DNA from: Archegozetes longisetosus
Taxonomy: Eukaryota; Arthropoda; Arachnida; Sarcoptiformes; Trhypochthoniidae
NCBI GenBank assembly: GCA_018873245.2
Contig: JAEMBT020000008.1
Span: 10,333,172 to 10,397,171, forward strand
Reading direction: 5' to 3'
Length of the DNA stretch: 64,000 bases
Shown: in pieces, positions 36,586 through 47,851 of the stretch
Position numbering within the stretch: the stretch's first letter is position 1
Layout of the letters: the number at the start of each line of letters is the position of its first letter
Position numbers and translations under genes: made by a program
Notes under the pieces: generated by a model
Told to the model about the DNA's origin: nothing
The model's database searches: none
Seen by the model: the letters and a program-made list of their open reading frames with translations, nothing else

Positions 36586-37589
36586 TTACTTGCGCATATT
36601 TTGGGCATTTTTACTGATTTGTGTTTAGTTTTTTTAAATGAAAAATTGTTCTATAATTTAAAAAACATTTAATACTCTGATTGTACATAAAGCGTGAAAG
36701 TATGCATTTCGGGTCAATATATGTATTTGTTATTTATTTATGTACTAACCCTTCAGACATGCATTTATATGTACGATAAAAGCTCATTAAACCCTTTTAA
36801 TGTGATTCGTTTGCTCCCAAACTTTTGAACAAATGTAAGGAACTGGGCGAATATGTAAATATGTAAAATTTACGGCTTTATAAATGACTAAGTTTACATA
36901 AGAACTATGACTCATTAATATCTTATTATGCGTGCAGTTGCATCGTATTTCAGTTTGACTTTATATCAAGGTTTATTTTCTCTACCGTACGTTTTTGAAG
37001 TAAAGTTTCATATAGCCAAATTTATTATAAAGCCCAATTACTTATATACAAACATACATATAAATATATATTTTATGAGTTTAAAAATTGACAAAAGCCA
37101 TGAAGTTGAAGCAAAAAAATAAAAATAATTTGTCATTTTCTACTTCATGATTGATGAGAGAACAAAATGTGTTCAAAAATTGTGTCTCTTATGACCAGGG
37201 TTGTAAAAATAACATAATTTTGGGAAATACTTTAAAATAATTTTCGCAACCTTACTTATGACATATTCCTATGTTTCGTGCAAATAGAAACCATAATTAT
37301 TATAAGTCAATAGAAAGCAAAAACGATTTTGCGAAACGACTCTGAAATTAGTTTGAAATTACTTTTTTGTAATTTATTTCATTCGGACTGCATTTAACTT
37401 GTAGATGATTTTGTGGCTAAAGTATCGAAAATAAGAAAATTATTTTTATGACTAATGTCAAAGGGAAAGCAAACGTTTAAGAAAATATTTTCCTATCAAA
37501 ACATTAGGAAAGAAAGGAACGGCTTCTTCGAACAGAATAATAAGAGCTTTGAAGAAGTCAACTGTGATTATATAAATATTATGTAGCAT
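36586..37589. other. Intergenic, 5' part of the dispersed duplication
   Basis: From about 37130 onward it is similar to 29140 onward (for example the word CAAAAATTGTGT in both). No gene seen; the 64-codon frame at 36928-37122 has no support. Confidence 0.5.
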
Positions 37590-38100
37590 TTGAATATTTC
37601 AGCTTCAATGCGAGAAATGAATCTTTGTATTGGTTTAGCTTTTTTTGATTCAATAACCATAACTAACCTCTTGACAGAAGTCTATGCCTTTATTATAGGT
37701 ATCAAAGTATTAATTTTCACGGAATTATTGAGAACTTATCTGTTGCATTCGATATTATAGACATCACGAAACTAATCATAAGTTATTTAATACATAGAAT
37801 GGTTTGTCAGGAGACTAAAAGTTTAGATTTTTTCTGATAAATTGCATTAAATGAAAATAGTTTTAAGGAAGCGTCATATTTAAATACACAATCCAATACT
37901 TTTAACTTAGGATTCACTATATTTGGAACAATTTCTTTCAGCAAGAAGACTTTGTTATCAGTAGGTTTTAACTTCTATTACGATATGTTCCGAAATTTAG
38001 ATCTAAATCCCAAGTATTTTTTGATTATTTAGCTTTAAAATTTTCTGCTTTGTTTTCAATAATTCTATAGTATTAGCTCAAAATGGAAAACATAAGTGAG
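37590..38100 (+). pseudogene. Gustatory-receptor-like pseudogene (3' half)
   Basis: After a TTTCAG the frame reads FFDSITITNLLTEVYAFIIG, matching VDSITAISATMLHIYMTAIG of receptor 1. Then, with stops, it gives a YLIHRMVCQETKSLDFF stretch and FNLGFTIFGTISFSKKTLLS before a GTAGGT donor. A last exon (about 38035-38097) reads KIFCFVFNNSIVLAQNGKHK. Order and spacing are those of receptor 1, so this is a decayed paralogue lacking its 5' exon. Confidence 0.75.
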
Positions 38101-38210
38101 TAAAGAAGTTTAGGATTGGAGTTTTAGCTTTCGCTTCAGTTGATGTTTGACAACATTGAAATATTTTGTTTATTATAGACTATGATCCTTAGAAAATATA
38201 AGGGTTGCAT

Positions 38211-38943
38211 TAGAGCCCCAAATGGGAGTCCCGCATTGCGAGAATCCCCGAACGGGAGGTAGTGGGACTAAAGTTTTTAAGTACGGAACGGAACTTCCTC
38301 AAAGAAAGTGCATTCCCGCAAATTCCCCCAACTCCCGACTGTAAAAATCTGCGCTCAACTGTTATTCAGACAAACTGTTATTCAGACAAACTGTAATTTA
38401 ACACCAAAACTGGAAAGAAAATAATGATTTGAAATGGGAGTACACTTCATAATAAAAATCAATAGAAATACAGATTATAGTCAAAATTGAATAATTGTTA
38501 GTTTAAGTCAACAAAAAATGATAAAGTTTTGTATATTTATTGCAAACATTGAGTGAAAGTGTAATAGTCTTTGTCTTTAAATCAGATTTAAAATTCGTTT
38601 TAATCAAATATATTGGCAGTCAATCATAGATTATAACTATTGACTAATTTATTATCAATTTAACGAGCAATTAGTAAATGACTTCAATGATTTGGATGTA
38701 ATTCAAATATTCATTGATTGCTTTGAAGTGTTATTGATTTTGAGTTATTTTTTGAATAAAATTGTTTCTCAGTTAATAAATGTCTCGAGATGAGTCTAAA
38801 ATAGAAATTATAAGAATGTATTTTTTCAATTATATGACTAAAATAAATAGAATTTTTCAATCGAATTTCGGCTGCGGGGAGATTGCAGGAGTTGCAGGAA
38901 GGGACGGGACGGGAATCAAAATTTTTCGAAATTTGGGGCTTTA
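38211..38943. mobile_element. Non-autonomous hAT element, 733 bp, TSD ggttgcat/gtttgcat
   Basis: The left end TAGAGCCCCAAAT and the reversed right end TAAAGCCCCAAAT form terminal inverted repeats. Flanking octamers ggttgcat (38203-38210) and gtttgcat (38944-38951) match at 7 of 8. Each arm is GC-rich, with CGGGA/TCCCG words repeated, around an AT-rich centre with no coding capacity. It sits just past the receptor pseudogene. Confidence 0.8.
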
Positions 38944-39785
38944 GTTTGCATTTAATTCTTGCGTATTTTAATTTAAAGGGTGAAATGCTGATATGAAATT
39001 TGAATAGATTTCGATTCTTTAAAAATTGTTTTCATTTCTCATTTGAAAGAACATACACTCGGTTTCAATTCTAGTTGTGGGGACAAAAACCTTTATAACT
39101 TTCGACTGGGTGAACCGATTTGAATTCTGTTTTTTGCAAATTGATCAAGAAATGTTCCAATTCAGAGTTAACAAGGCAAAATTTGAAATGAAAAGGAATT
39201 CATCACTTTACTGATAAAAAACCAAATTTTTACAAATTTAAAAATCAATGAATAAAATAATTTACTCGTTTTATTAAAAAAATATGGATTGAATAAAAAA
39301 ACATTTGAATTGAAGATAATTCCAAATGAAAACACGTCATTTTTCATTAATTATAACGACCACGTATCAAATTAGTTAAATTTTTCAAGCTTCAATGTCA
39401 AAATTCTCGAAAAAGTCAAATTATTGCATTTTTTCTAATTTCTCAGATAATTAGTGCAATAGAGTAGAGATCTCTCTATTTCTCAATCGGAACATTTCAT
39501 GATCAATTTGCAAAAAAACCGAAATTCAAATCGGTTTACCCAGTCGAAAGTTATAAAGGTTTTACTCAAAATTATTAAATAAAACATTAAAAACAGATTG
39601 AGATGCGCTATTGCAACATTTTTATATGCAATTGTTTATTAATTAAACAGTTGAAAGTAACATGTAAAACAATCTCGGCGAACCACTATCAAATGTTTAA
39701 TCATAAGTATAATTAATCTGATACGTCTCATTTGGCATCATTTGGGCAATGACATCATTGAAACACACAGTATAAATATAATAGA
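38944..39785. other. 3' flank of the glycoside hydrolase gene
   Basis: AT-rich; holds the foldback listed at 39086-39563 and the polyadenylation side of the downstream gene. Confidence 0.5.
39086..39563. repeat. Foldback / MITE with about 73-bp inverted arms
   Basis: Left arm 39086-39158 and right arm 39489-39563 are near-perfect reverse complements (outer word AAAACCTTTATAACTTTCGA). The centre is AT-rich and non-coding. I could not define a target duplication with confidence. Confidence 0.8.
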
Positions 39786-41030
39786 TTAAAGAACATGTTT
39801 TGTTGGATGTGTTTCTTGCAATGGGATTTCACCCTTAATCATTTTTGCGCCATCATGGACAAGCCTCAGGTAAAAGTCAGACGAAACATGTACACCATCT
39901 GCATCCAGTGTAAGAAAATATTGGTCAGTTGGTATCATGTCTGCACTCTCTGCGGCCTTGGCTATAGCCGTGCCCTCATCGTACTCGTCGAACATTGCCA
40001 CATAAGCACTGGTGATTCCGAGTTTGCGGAGATTCACGAATTGTTGCCACATAAAATCACCGTGGAGCCTAGGGATTTGATTTCGTGGGCTTCCGTGCAT
40101 CATGATCGACCAAGCGAAACCAGCGAAAACCACAGGTTGATAATCAATTTTATGTGATTTACAAAAAGCCAAATCCTCAGATAGGCTTTTTTGGTAATCA
40201 GCAGCACCTTGTACTCCACCAAATCTGCCAACAGCCCAGGGAGACAACATGTCGAAGGCAGTATAGACATCGAGAAATCCAGGCTTTGAGTCGTCTTTTC
40301 CAGCAAGCCAATGCGTTGGTACCCCACCAATAACATAAGCTCCGTGACTCTTCAAAAATTTGATAATATCTAAAGCTTCAGCTTGTGATCCTGGGCGATC
40401 GGTGAAACCGAATCCCCAAATGCAAACCACTGGCTTTCCGTTCTGTTTTGCATACGCTGATGAATTCGTGAGATGGGAAACGGTATTGGTCCAGTCATCT
40501 TTCAACGCAGTGTGAAAGTTCTTCCAACCCGAAGTGTCCCACATAATATAGAATTTTCGATTGAATTTCTCTGCGTTTTGCCTCACTTTTTGTGCTACGC
40601 TATTTATATGGTCTCTCGCTTTGCTATCTTCGAGGTCTGTTCCAAATCTTTGAACTGCAGCCACATCGATTCCATTCTGTTGCATCCACTTAAAATGAGT
40701 CTCCACCGTTTGTTCATCGAAAGAGGAAAAGAGTTTTGCTGGTTGGCCATTACGGAGATTTGCAAAACCGGTCTGGTAGGTGTTCTTATATTCTCTTACA
40801 TCAGGCCATATTTCAAATTTCAGACTGCTTCCACGCGCGGGTTTTTCATGTCCATTGGTCCAGTGAATCCAGGTATTACGAGGTGAATTATCACCTTCGC
40901 ATGCAAACCAGCCTTGATAACCAACAGTCAGTTTGCCGACCACGTCTCCGGGTGGACTGTCGGCGATAATTTGTTCAAGTATCAAGAATGCACATAAAGT
41001 TCTTATTGCCACAATACGTAAACTTATCAT
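39786..41030 (-). CDS. Secreted glycoside hydrolase, GH71/99-like (xylosidase/arabinosidase-like)
   Basis: A single exon of 414 codons. The N-terminus is a signal peptide (hydrophobic run TLCAFLILEQIIA, cleavage near ADSPPGD). The body starts GKLTVGYQGWFACEGD and continues with a WIHWTNG stretch, FEIWPDVREY, LFSSFDEQTVETHFKWMQQ and NGIDVAAVQRFGT. Later parts include FYIMWDTSGW, VCIWGFGF, HGAYVIGGVPTHW and TSAYVAMFDEYDEGTA. This is the TIM-barrel plan of GH71/99-like enzymes from bacteria and fungi; acidic residues in the FDEYDEGT segment are candidate active-site groups. The substrate cannot be told from sequence, but a plant or fungal cell-wall glycan is plausible. It has no introns and is less AT-rich than its surroundings, which suggests horizontal transfer. 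The start at 41030 fits the signal peptide. Confidence 0.8.
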   Translation of the reverse strand: MISLRIVAIRTLCAFLILEQIIADSPPGDVVGKLTVGYQGWFACEGDNSPRNTWIHWTNGHEKPARGSSLKFEIWPDVREYKNTYQTGFANLRNGQPAKLFSSFDEQTVETHFKWMQQNGIDVAAVQRFGTDLEDSKARDHINSVAQKVRQNAEKFNRKFYIMWDTSGWKNFHTALKDDWTNTVSHLTNSSAYAKQNGKPVVCIWGFGFTDRPGSQAEALDIIKFLKSHGAYVIGGVPTHWLAGKDDSKPGFLDVYTAFDMLSPWAVGRFGGVQGAADYQKSLSEDLAFCKSHKIDYQPVVFAGFAWSIMMHGSPRNQIPRLHGDFMWQQFVNLRKLGITSAYVAMFDEYDEGTAIAKAAESADMIPTDQYFLTLDADGVHVSSDFYLRLVHDGAKMIKGEIPLQETHPTKHVL

Positions 41031-43977
41031 TTTCTAATTTTATCCCCTTCAGTATGGTTGAAAAAATAATTAATTAATTAATTATTTTGATAATTATAAT
41101 AAATTTTCCCACAATTCTCTAAAATTCTTGAATTTTTAACAAATTCCAATTAACTTAATATTACGGCTGAAGTTTTTGCACTTATAATTCCCAACTATTT
41201 TTTCTGCTTATTTTATATTTCTTTTTATAAATTATCAAAAGTATCCCTATTTTTAACTGCTTGATATGTAACAACAGATGGTGTGTTCTCAAACAAAATC
41301 CGTAAACAATTAAACCTTGGAAGCAATCAGTTCCATAGTATGCTGCCAGGTTTATCAAGCTAACAGTTCCTGCTCTGTTCTGATTTCTGATCTTCCAATC
41401 TTTTGATCTGAGTTGACCTCATTCAGTTCCAACCTCCGTGGGGTTGGTTCGGTACCAGTAGTGTATAAGCTTAAAGCTCGTACTTCGCATTTCCCGCCCC
41501 TCGTATTTGACATCCGAACATCAAAAAACCCCGAATTCGCCACTAATTCTAGCCTTTTTGGCACTCAATGTTAAAAAAGCTGGAGCTCGTACCTCAAGTA
41601 TGAGTTTTTTATGTTAAGAATTTCTAACATCCAAATACACTAAACTTATGAAATTAAATCTCAGTTAAGGGTGAGTGGAAACAAGTGAATTTTATGCGCC
41701 GATAATTAATATTTATGTTGAAAGTTTAGTTGAAAATTAATGGAAAACTTAAATCTACCTATTTTTTGAAATTAAATCAATCTGAAGTGGCGTGTTTTGC
41801 AAAAAAAATGGATCTGCTTTTTTAGTTATTTACGTTTGACAAAAATCTTATCATTCCATCCCACTAACATCGTTTTTTAATTCCAAATAATCATTTTAAT
41901 TGGAATTACAATTTTAATTAAAAAGATAAATTGTTAGCTTTTAGTGTAGCTTAGAAGTGACATGACGATCGAGAATTCGCATTAGATAGCTTAATTTGAG
42001 TGTTAAAAGGCGTTGAAGCCTACAGATCATGGAGGATCATGAAATTGATCTATTATTTTCAAAAACATCAAGACTACGGACGTTGAGGCTTACGTTCGAT
42101 ATCTTTTAATAGATTTTGAAGCGTTTAGTGTTTGAGGTAAGCTTTTGAGATATTTGTGCATCAAAAGGGCTCAAGTCTTATTGAATACCTCAAAGGGAAG
42201 TCATTACTCATCACATTAATGTGATTAGAGGCTCTTTTCTGGTAATATCTTATTTACAGACTCTAATATTTTCGATGACAAACTTTTGGCACGAATTTTG
42301 ATAGTGAATGAACATATGACTGGCATTGATTACTCGTATTTTAATAAAATCGATGTCTTTTGTAAAGCCGGATCCACAGCAGTGCGATTTTCATGAGATA
42401 CGATGTAACGCAATGAGATTTCCAGCAAAATTTCATAAGATACTTTTTATGCGATAAGTTACACGCATTCCTTATCCACAACATTAAGATATCACATTTA
42501 AATAATATCCAATAGAAACTTTAGGGCCACCTTATATGTTTCGCTTTTCTTTTGTTTATGTTTTTATTTTGATGTTGTCATTTTATTAAAACTATTTTTA
42601 ACTAGTTGATATATCAAAATCGTCGCATGAAGTTGGTATAAGTTCAACTCTTTCTCAGGAAACGAGCGACGTCTCCTGAAGAAAAATTTCAAGCGATGAG
42701 CTCATCTACAGCACGAGCGATGATCGCAGGATGACGATCCTCACAAATTGCAAGCGCATTGTACTGCTGTGGATTCGGCTTAAGCCTTTTCGTTTTCTAA
42801 ATATCTCAATAGTGTACTTCTAGCAAATGCGTCTTATGTTCTAGTGGTTGAGCTACTTGCCTATTGTTCAACGGAACCTGGGCAATTATTTGTACACATT
42901 AAAAATACGAAGTTAATGAACCGACACGGATTTTCAGTCACCATGCTTATTTCTCAGTTGTAGTGAAAACTAGAAATTCAATTTTCAACTCAAGCTTTGA
43001 CATTCTAATTCTAATAGCACATTAAAGCTATCTTCTATCCGAATAGATAGAAAAGAGTCACTTAGAATTTAAGTAGATCGGAAACATAGCTGCGCAGATA
43101 AACCACAGCTTGTATTGGGTCTGTTTCGTTTTTATAAAAAGTTGCGGTTCGGGTCGGGTCGCATAAACCCTCGACCCGCGCATTTGTAATCGAAAGAGTG
43201 CAAAGGTTACTATTTGCCATCTATTTGAATCGGTTTGAAGCCTGGTCAAGATCCCTCAGTTAAATGTTGAAAATTGAATCAAAATGTGCTTTTAGTGATT
43301 CTTAAAAATTCAAATCTTTTTTGCATTATATATATGAAATTGGTTAATAACTAATATTAAGTCTGTTAAATATTACAAAATAATTATTGAAATGGAAGTC
43401 ATAATTTTTGATTTTGGATAATTTGTTGAATCAATAAAAACTTAATGTGTTTACAAACGGAAATTCCACTCATCGTGAGTTGACTTTTCGATGAGTACAC
43501 AACTAAGTGTCTAAAAAAATTCAAAATATCACTTTCTCATGAAAGTAATCAATTTTTACAACTATTTTGTGTTCTTTGATAAAAGCGGTTTTTTATGACC
43601 GTAATTTTTAAGGGCATAATTAGGGAAATGATTTATGAAAGAAGACTTTTCACTTATAGCTTGTTACGATTCTAAGCATCTATAGTGCGCTCGTGATATC
43701 ACGACTATCTGTATACCAACTGTTATATCACTGATTGTTTCGTGCAAAAAAGTTAATTAATGTCTAATGAATTGGCATAAACATAACTTTCGCCATAATT
43801 CGAGTCAAGTCTTTAGCAATACATGAAAAACCGTATTCAAGCTGTAGATATAAATTTCTGGATGTCAAGTATTTTAAAAAAAAATAAGAGTCAATTCAAT
43901 TAAATTGAAAATTTATTTTTCTTTTGTTATAAAATGTTTCAGTAATCTTTTAGATAACTCGGAATGAAAATCATGGC
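41031..43977. other. Intergenic, glycoside hydrolase upstream region
   Basis: About 2.9 kb. A GC-richer non-coding patch lies near 41280-41620 (with AGCTCGTAC twice), a Harbinger-like MITE at 42366-42780, and a GGGTCGGGTCG / CGACCCGCG patch near 43140-43180. No gene recognised. Confidence 0.55.
42366..42780. mobile_element. PIF/Harbinger-like MITE, 415 bp, TSD TAA
   Basis: The left end AGCCGGATCCACAGCAGTGC and the reversed right end AGCCGAATCCACAGCAGTAC match at 18 of 20. Both sides are flanked by TAA (42363-42365 and 42781-42783), the TWA target preferred by PIF/Harbinger. No transposase inside. Confidence 0.75.
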
Positions 43978-46900
43978 TTAGTTTCCACCCCATTTAGCCA
44001 TCGGTCCATTAAGTGGAACCCTGGGAGCAGTCTTCAGATAGTTAGCAATCTGTGGCAGGGACTCGACTCTCAAGACATAATTCTTCAAGTTGTCAAACTT
44101 TGCCACTTCTTCAGGGGCCAACAGATTGATTTTGTCGAGCAGTTCGTATGCAATAAAGTCAACATATGTCACTTCATCTCCTATTGAATTGCAATTTAAG
44201 TAAAATTTTATTAATACATGTTTTCATAGTTAAAAATTTAATGATAGAAAAAAACTGAATCGACATCTGCGTAGTTTTCCTCTAGGTGGATGATAAAGTT
44301 TGGTAGGCCTGTAGTTTAAGGGGCCCAACAAAACATCAAGTAATATGTATATTCTAAACCTAATCGAAGGGGGGAAGTAATACTAGGGGGGTCGCGGGTC
44401 CACAGTGGTCCGAAAATTTTCTAGTATACGGAGCAGAGCATTTTGATACCTCGCTTGATCAATTATCACAAATAGTTCTCGATATAGCCATCTTTACTTG
44501 GTTTAGTATCTCGTAATGAATAAACCTGAATTTCTCGAGTCGTAACCCAAGCAAGCCTGGTTTACCCATTTTCGAGGGGGTTAGGTCTGGGTAGCCACTG
44601 CGGACCCGCGACCCCCTAGTATTACTTCCCCCTTTGAGTAGGTTCATAATATATATATGGTTTGATGTTTTGTTGGGCCCCTTAAACTACAGGCCTACCA
44701 AAGTTTTTAATAGGTAAAACATTTTTCAACTACTCGGTAATGCTACAACATTACTTAACCTGTTTTTTGGCAAAAGATTAAAATACTTAGATTTTTATTG
44801 GAAAGCAGATGACACGAAGCAAAAAGAATGTGATTCATTCATGAGAAAAATATTTGTTTTTAATTAGTAATTCAATAGTTAATTACCTGCTAGGAAGGAC
44901 CTCTCTCCAAGAAATTTGCTCAACAACTCCAGAGTTAGCGGCAAATTCTTCAGATAATCAACTTTTAGGGTCTCGAAGTTCGGGTCGTAACAAATGCGAC
45001 CTAAAGCCATATTGTTGTCGACCAACTGTTGTTCAGCCAATTCCACGCGAAGTTTTTCGGCATTTGTTTGTCCGTCAAGTTTGTTCTTTCTGGCGATGTG
45101 ACGAATAATTGCCAAACTCTGGGTCAACTTTATATCTCCATCAATATAATACGGCAGCTATAATCGGATTTGAAAAGTTAGTTAGATAAAAGTTGTAGAA
45201 CAAGTTATCAGTATCTAAGAATTAATGATAAAGCTGGGAAGCGAAACAGTTTTGCGAAATATCCATAAAAAATTGAAATAACGCATCTGAAAATTAATTA
45301 AAATTTAATTAATTTGCTGGCATTAGTTTCAGGTTCTATTCAAGAAATAAGAACTTTAAAAATATAGGAAAAATAATTTTTCCAGTCAGTTACGTGACAT
45401 AAGAGAAAACTACTGGAAAGCACAGAATAAGGTTAAAGTCACGTATTATTAAGACTAGGATCAATATTTGAAATCATCTCTATTATTGAACTTCATGTCT
45501 CAACAGCTATAGAATGTGATACAATACGAAACCTGAACTTATAAATGGCATAAAAAGTTAAAGAACTTTTAGCTATAGATTTTTTGCTAGCAAGTTTTTA
45601 ATATTAGGCTTTGCAACAATTGAGTGCTCGCGAGAAATTCCATAAAAGGTACGTCACTTGTGTTGCATAACATTTTAGTCAATCGATTTGTTAGAACTAA
45701 TGCCTCAACACAAGGTTTTGTACATTTTATGTAATTCCAGTAAAGTTTAAACTGCTTTAATGTCTAGAAAAGCATTTTAAATATTACATGTTTTATGTAT
45801 AGGGAAAAAATTTAATATTAATGAGACTTTTCGAGGAAAGCTATTAATTTTGAGGTAACTTGTTTTTTACTCTACTCGACTACTGTTAAAATAGTTTTTC
45901 TGATATAGAAAAGTGATTTATTAATTTATTGAAGCCTTTTCAAGTTCAAGATTAATGAACGAAAACAAGCGGCTCATTACTAGTCATCAAAAGACAAGTC
46001 TCTGAGAACCAGTTAAGAAATCAGTGCAGTAAAAGTTGAAGATTAAGATAAAGAGTGAGACAAATTACTGAGAGTAAGTATGATAGACAAGGCCTTTATC
46101 AAATTGGAAAATTCTTGATCGTAAATAAAGTTATTTTAAGTTCTGTTACCAAGTGTGAGGTCTTTTGTAGAAAAGATTACGTTTAACATGTTTTGTTCAA
46201 CTTTCGATAAGATTTTTACGAATTACTTACGTTTGGAAAGTCTAAACCAAGATTTTGTTTATCGTTAAGCCATTCAGTTCTATCGAATTCAGGAGCAGGT
46301 CCGATGTTATAGCGTTTATCTTCGTACTGAGTATCAGTGTAAGCCAATAGGAGACGAATTGGTTGTGCCAACTGTTGATTAGATTGAAAATGAATTTTTT
46401 ATACAATTAATGTTTGAGTTGATCAAACACGTAAGTTTTATAGCATCCATTTAACTAATTAAGAATAAGCTACATTATTGTCTGTTAACACCCTAACACT
46501 ATCATAACATTTTAGCTCGAACTTTGAAAAATGTTTTGTTCAAAATCTTAATACTTTTTGAAAAATAAACCAGATTTAAAACTTTTCAAATTTTATTTTC
46601 AAGCATTCTAGACATTTTCAAAGGAGTTAAGTTTCTAATATTTTGCACCCGTTATTTGATTTTTCTGTTCATTAAAAACACTTTATATCCATTATAACTG
46701 ATTTGGTTACGACTTCCTTTTAGAATAAATTTAGTTCAGCTGTCAGTCAGTGAATAATACATTACATCCTCAATAATTTGTTAACCTCTTTGCCAATAGC
46801 TTTGAATAGCTTTCTGACAACTCATTTGAGTCGAATTATAAATGCAAAAAAGAAATTTATTCTTAAACGCCTATCGAGTAGTGAAGACTAAAAATTTAAT

Positions 46901-47851
46901 TCATTGCATAAATCAAATAATCTTGCAACAAAAACTCATAACGATCTGTGAAACAAGTTTTTCAACATCAATTCTTAGTAATTATGAAAAATGTTTTACA
47001 TTTCGAACATATTTATCATATTATTAAAGATGATATCATTTAATAAGGAAAAAACAGTTTGAGATCAGTTCAAATGACGACCTCCTTCAGGTTCAGACAG
47101 TCTGATGGGAAACTCAATGGCTGTCAAAATGATATTAAGCATAAACTTAAAAAAAAACTTTGAAACAAGTCTCATTTTTTAGGTTAAAAAAATGATAAAA
47201 AGGACTGAATTATACGCCCAAAGAGTGAATGAACAGCAATAGTATTGAATGTGAACTTTGAGATGAAGACGAAAAAAATTACTGCCGATGTGGCCATTCA
47301 TTAATCCTTAGATTATATAACGTTTTTAAGGCGTTTTCTCAAATTGTCATTAATATGGTATAAGATAATAGTTATTTTATCACTGAAAATATTTTTGAAC
47401 TCATTTTTTACTCAAAACCTATGGCTTGAAAGGGAACTATGAATAACTCGTTTTAAAATTTTTTTTGTATATCAACAAAATTGAAATATTTAAAATATAT
47501 TTTTCAAATAATGAGGCATCAATTATTTCTAACCTTTTAATATCGACAAAAGATTGAGATTAGGATAAAAATTGTCAAAAATATTCTTAAAATTTGGTCA
47601 TATTCAAATATTTTGTGATAAGAAAATTAAAATACTCTTTGATACAATTACTATTTAAAATAAAAAGTCATAAACAGATTATTAAACAGTTACTCAAACG
47701 GATACAAGATCTAAAGTGAAAAATGTTAAAAAATACAGTTGAAAATGGATTTAAAAAATTCAAGTAGTATGGTTTTAAAAATCAATAATAATTAACAAAA
47801 TAATTAAATATTTACCCCACGAATATTCCAATAACCAAGAACTGGTGCCAT
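43978..47851 (-). CDS. Glutathione S-transferase, Mu class (copy 2)
   Basis: Four exons, 47851-47816, 46371-46231, 45157-44887 and 44180-43978, give 216 residues. Exons 1-3 have exactly the lengths of copy 1 (36, 141 and 271 bases) and the same phases. Motifs: APVLGYWNIRG with the catalytic Tyr, LAQPIRLLLAYTDTQYEDKR, LPYYIDGDIKLTQSLAIIRH, YVDFIAYELLDK and the C-terminal MAKWGGN. Same cytosolic glutathione-conjugating role as copy 1. Introns are larger than in copy 1, and the last contains a foldback transposon (44302-44699). The C-terminal end is shorter and more like canonical mite Mu enzymes. Confidence 0.97.
44302..44699. mobile_element. Foldback DNA transposon, about 107-bp TIRs, 7-bp TSD aaagttt
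   Basis: The arms begin GGTAGGCCTGTAGTTTAAGG in both directions; the first 38 bases are identical. After a more diverged stretch the arms agree again through GGGGGTCGCGGGTCC. The element is flanked on both sides by AAAGTTT (44295-44301 and 44700-44706). The GG start and long arms recall Merlin-type elements, but the family is not certain. It lies in the last intron of GST copy 2. Confidence 0.88.

Noticed and set aside
39795-40969. Long plus-strand frames (up to 137 codons) opposite the glycoside hydrolase
   Set aside because: They are antisense shadows of a well-supported minus-strand gene and encode no known motif.
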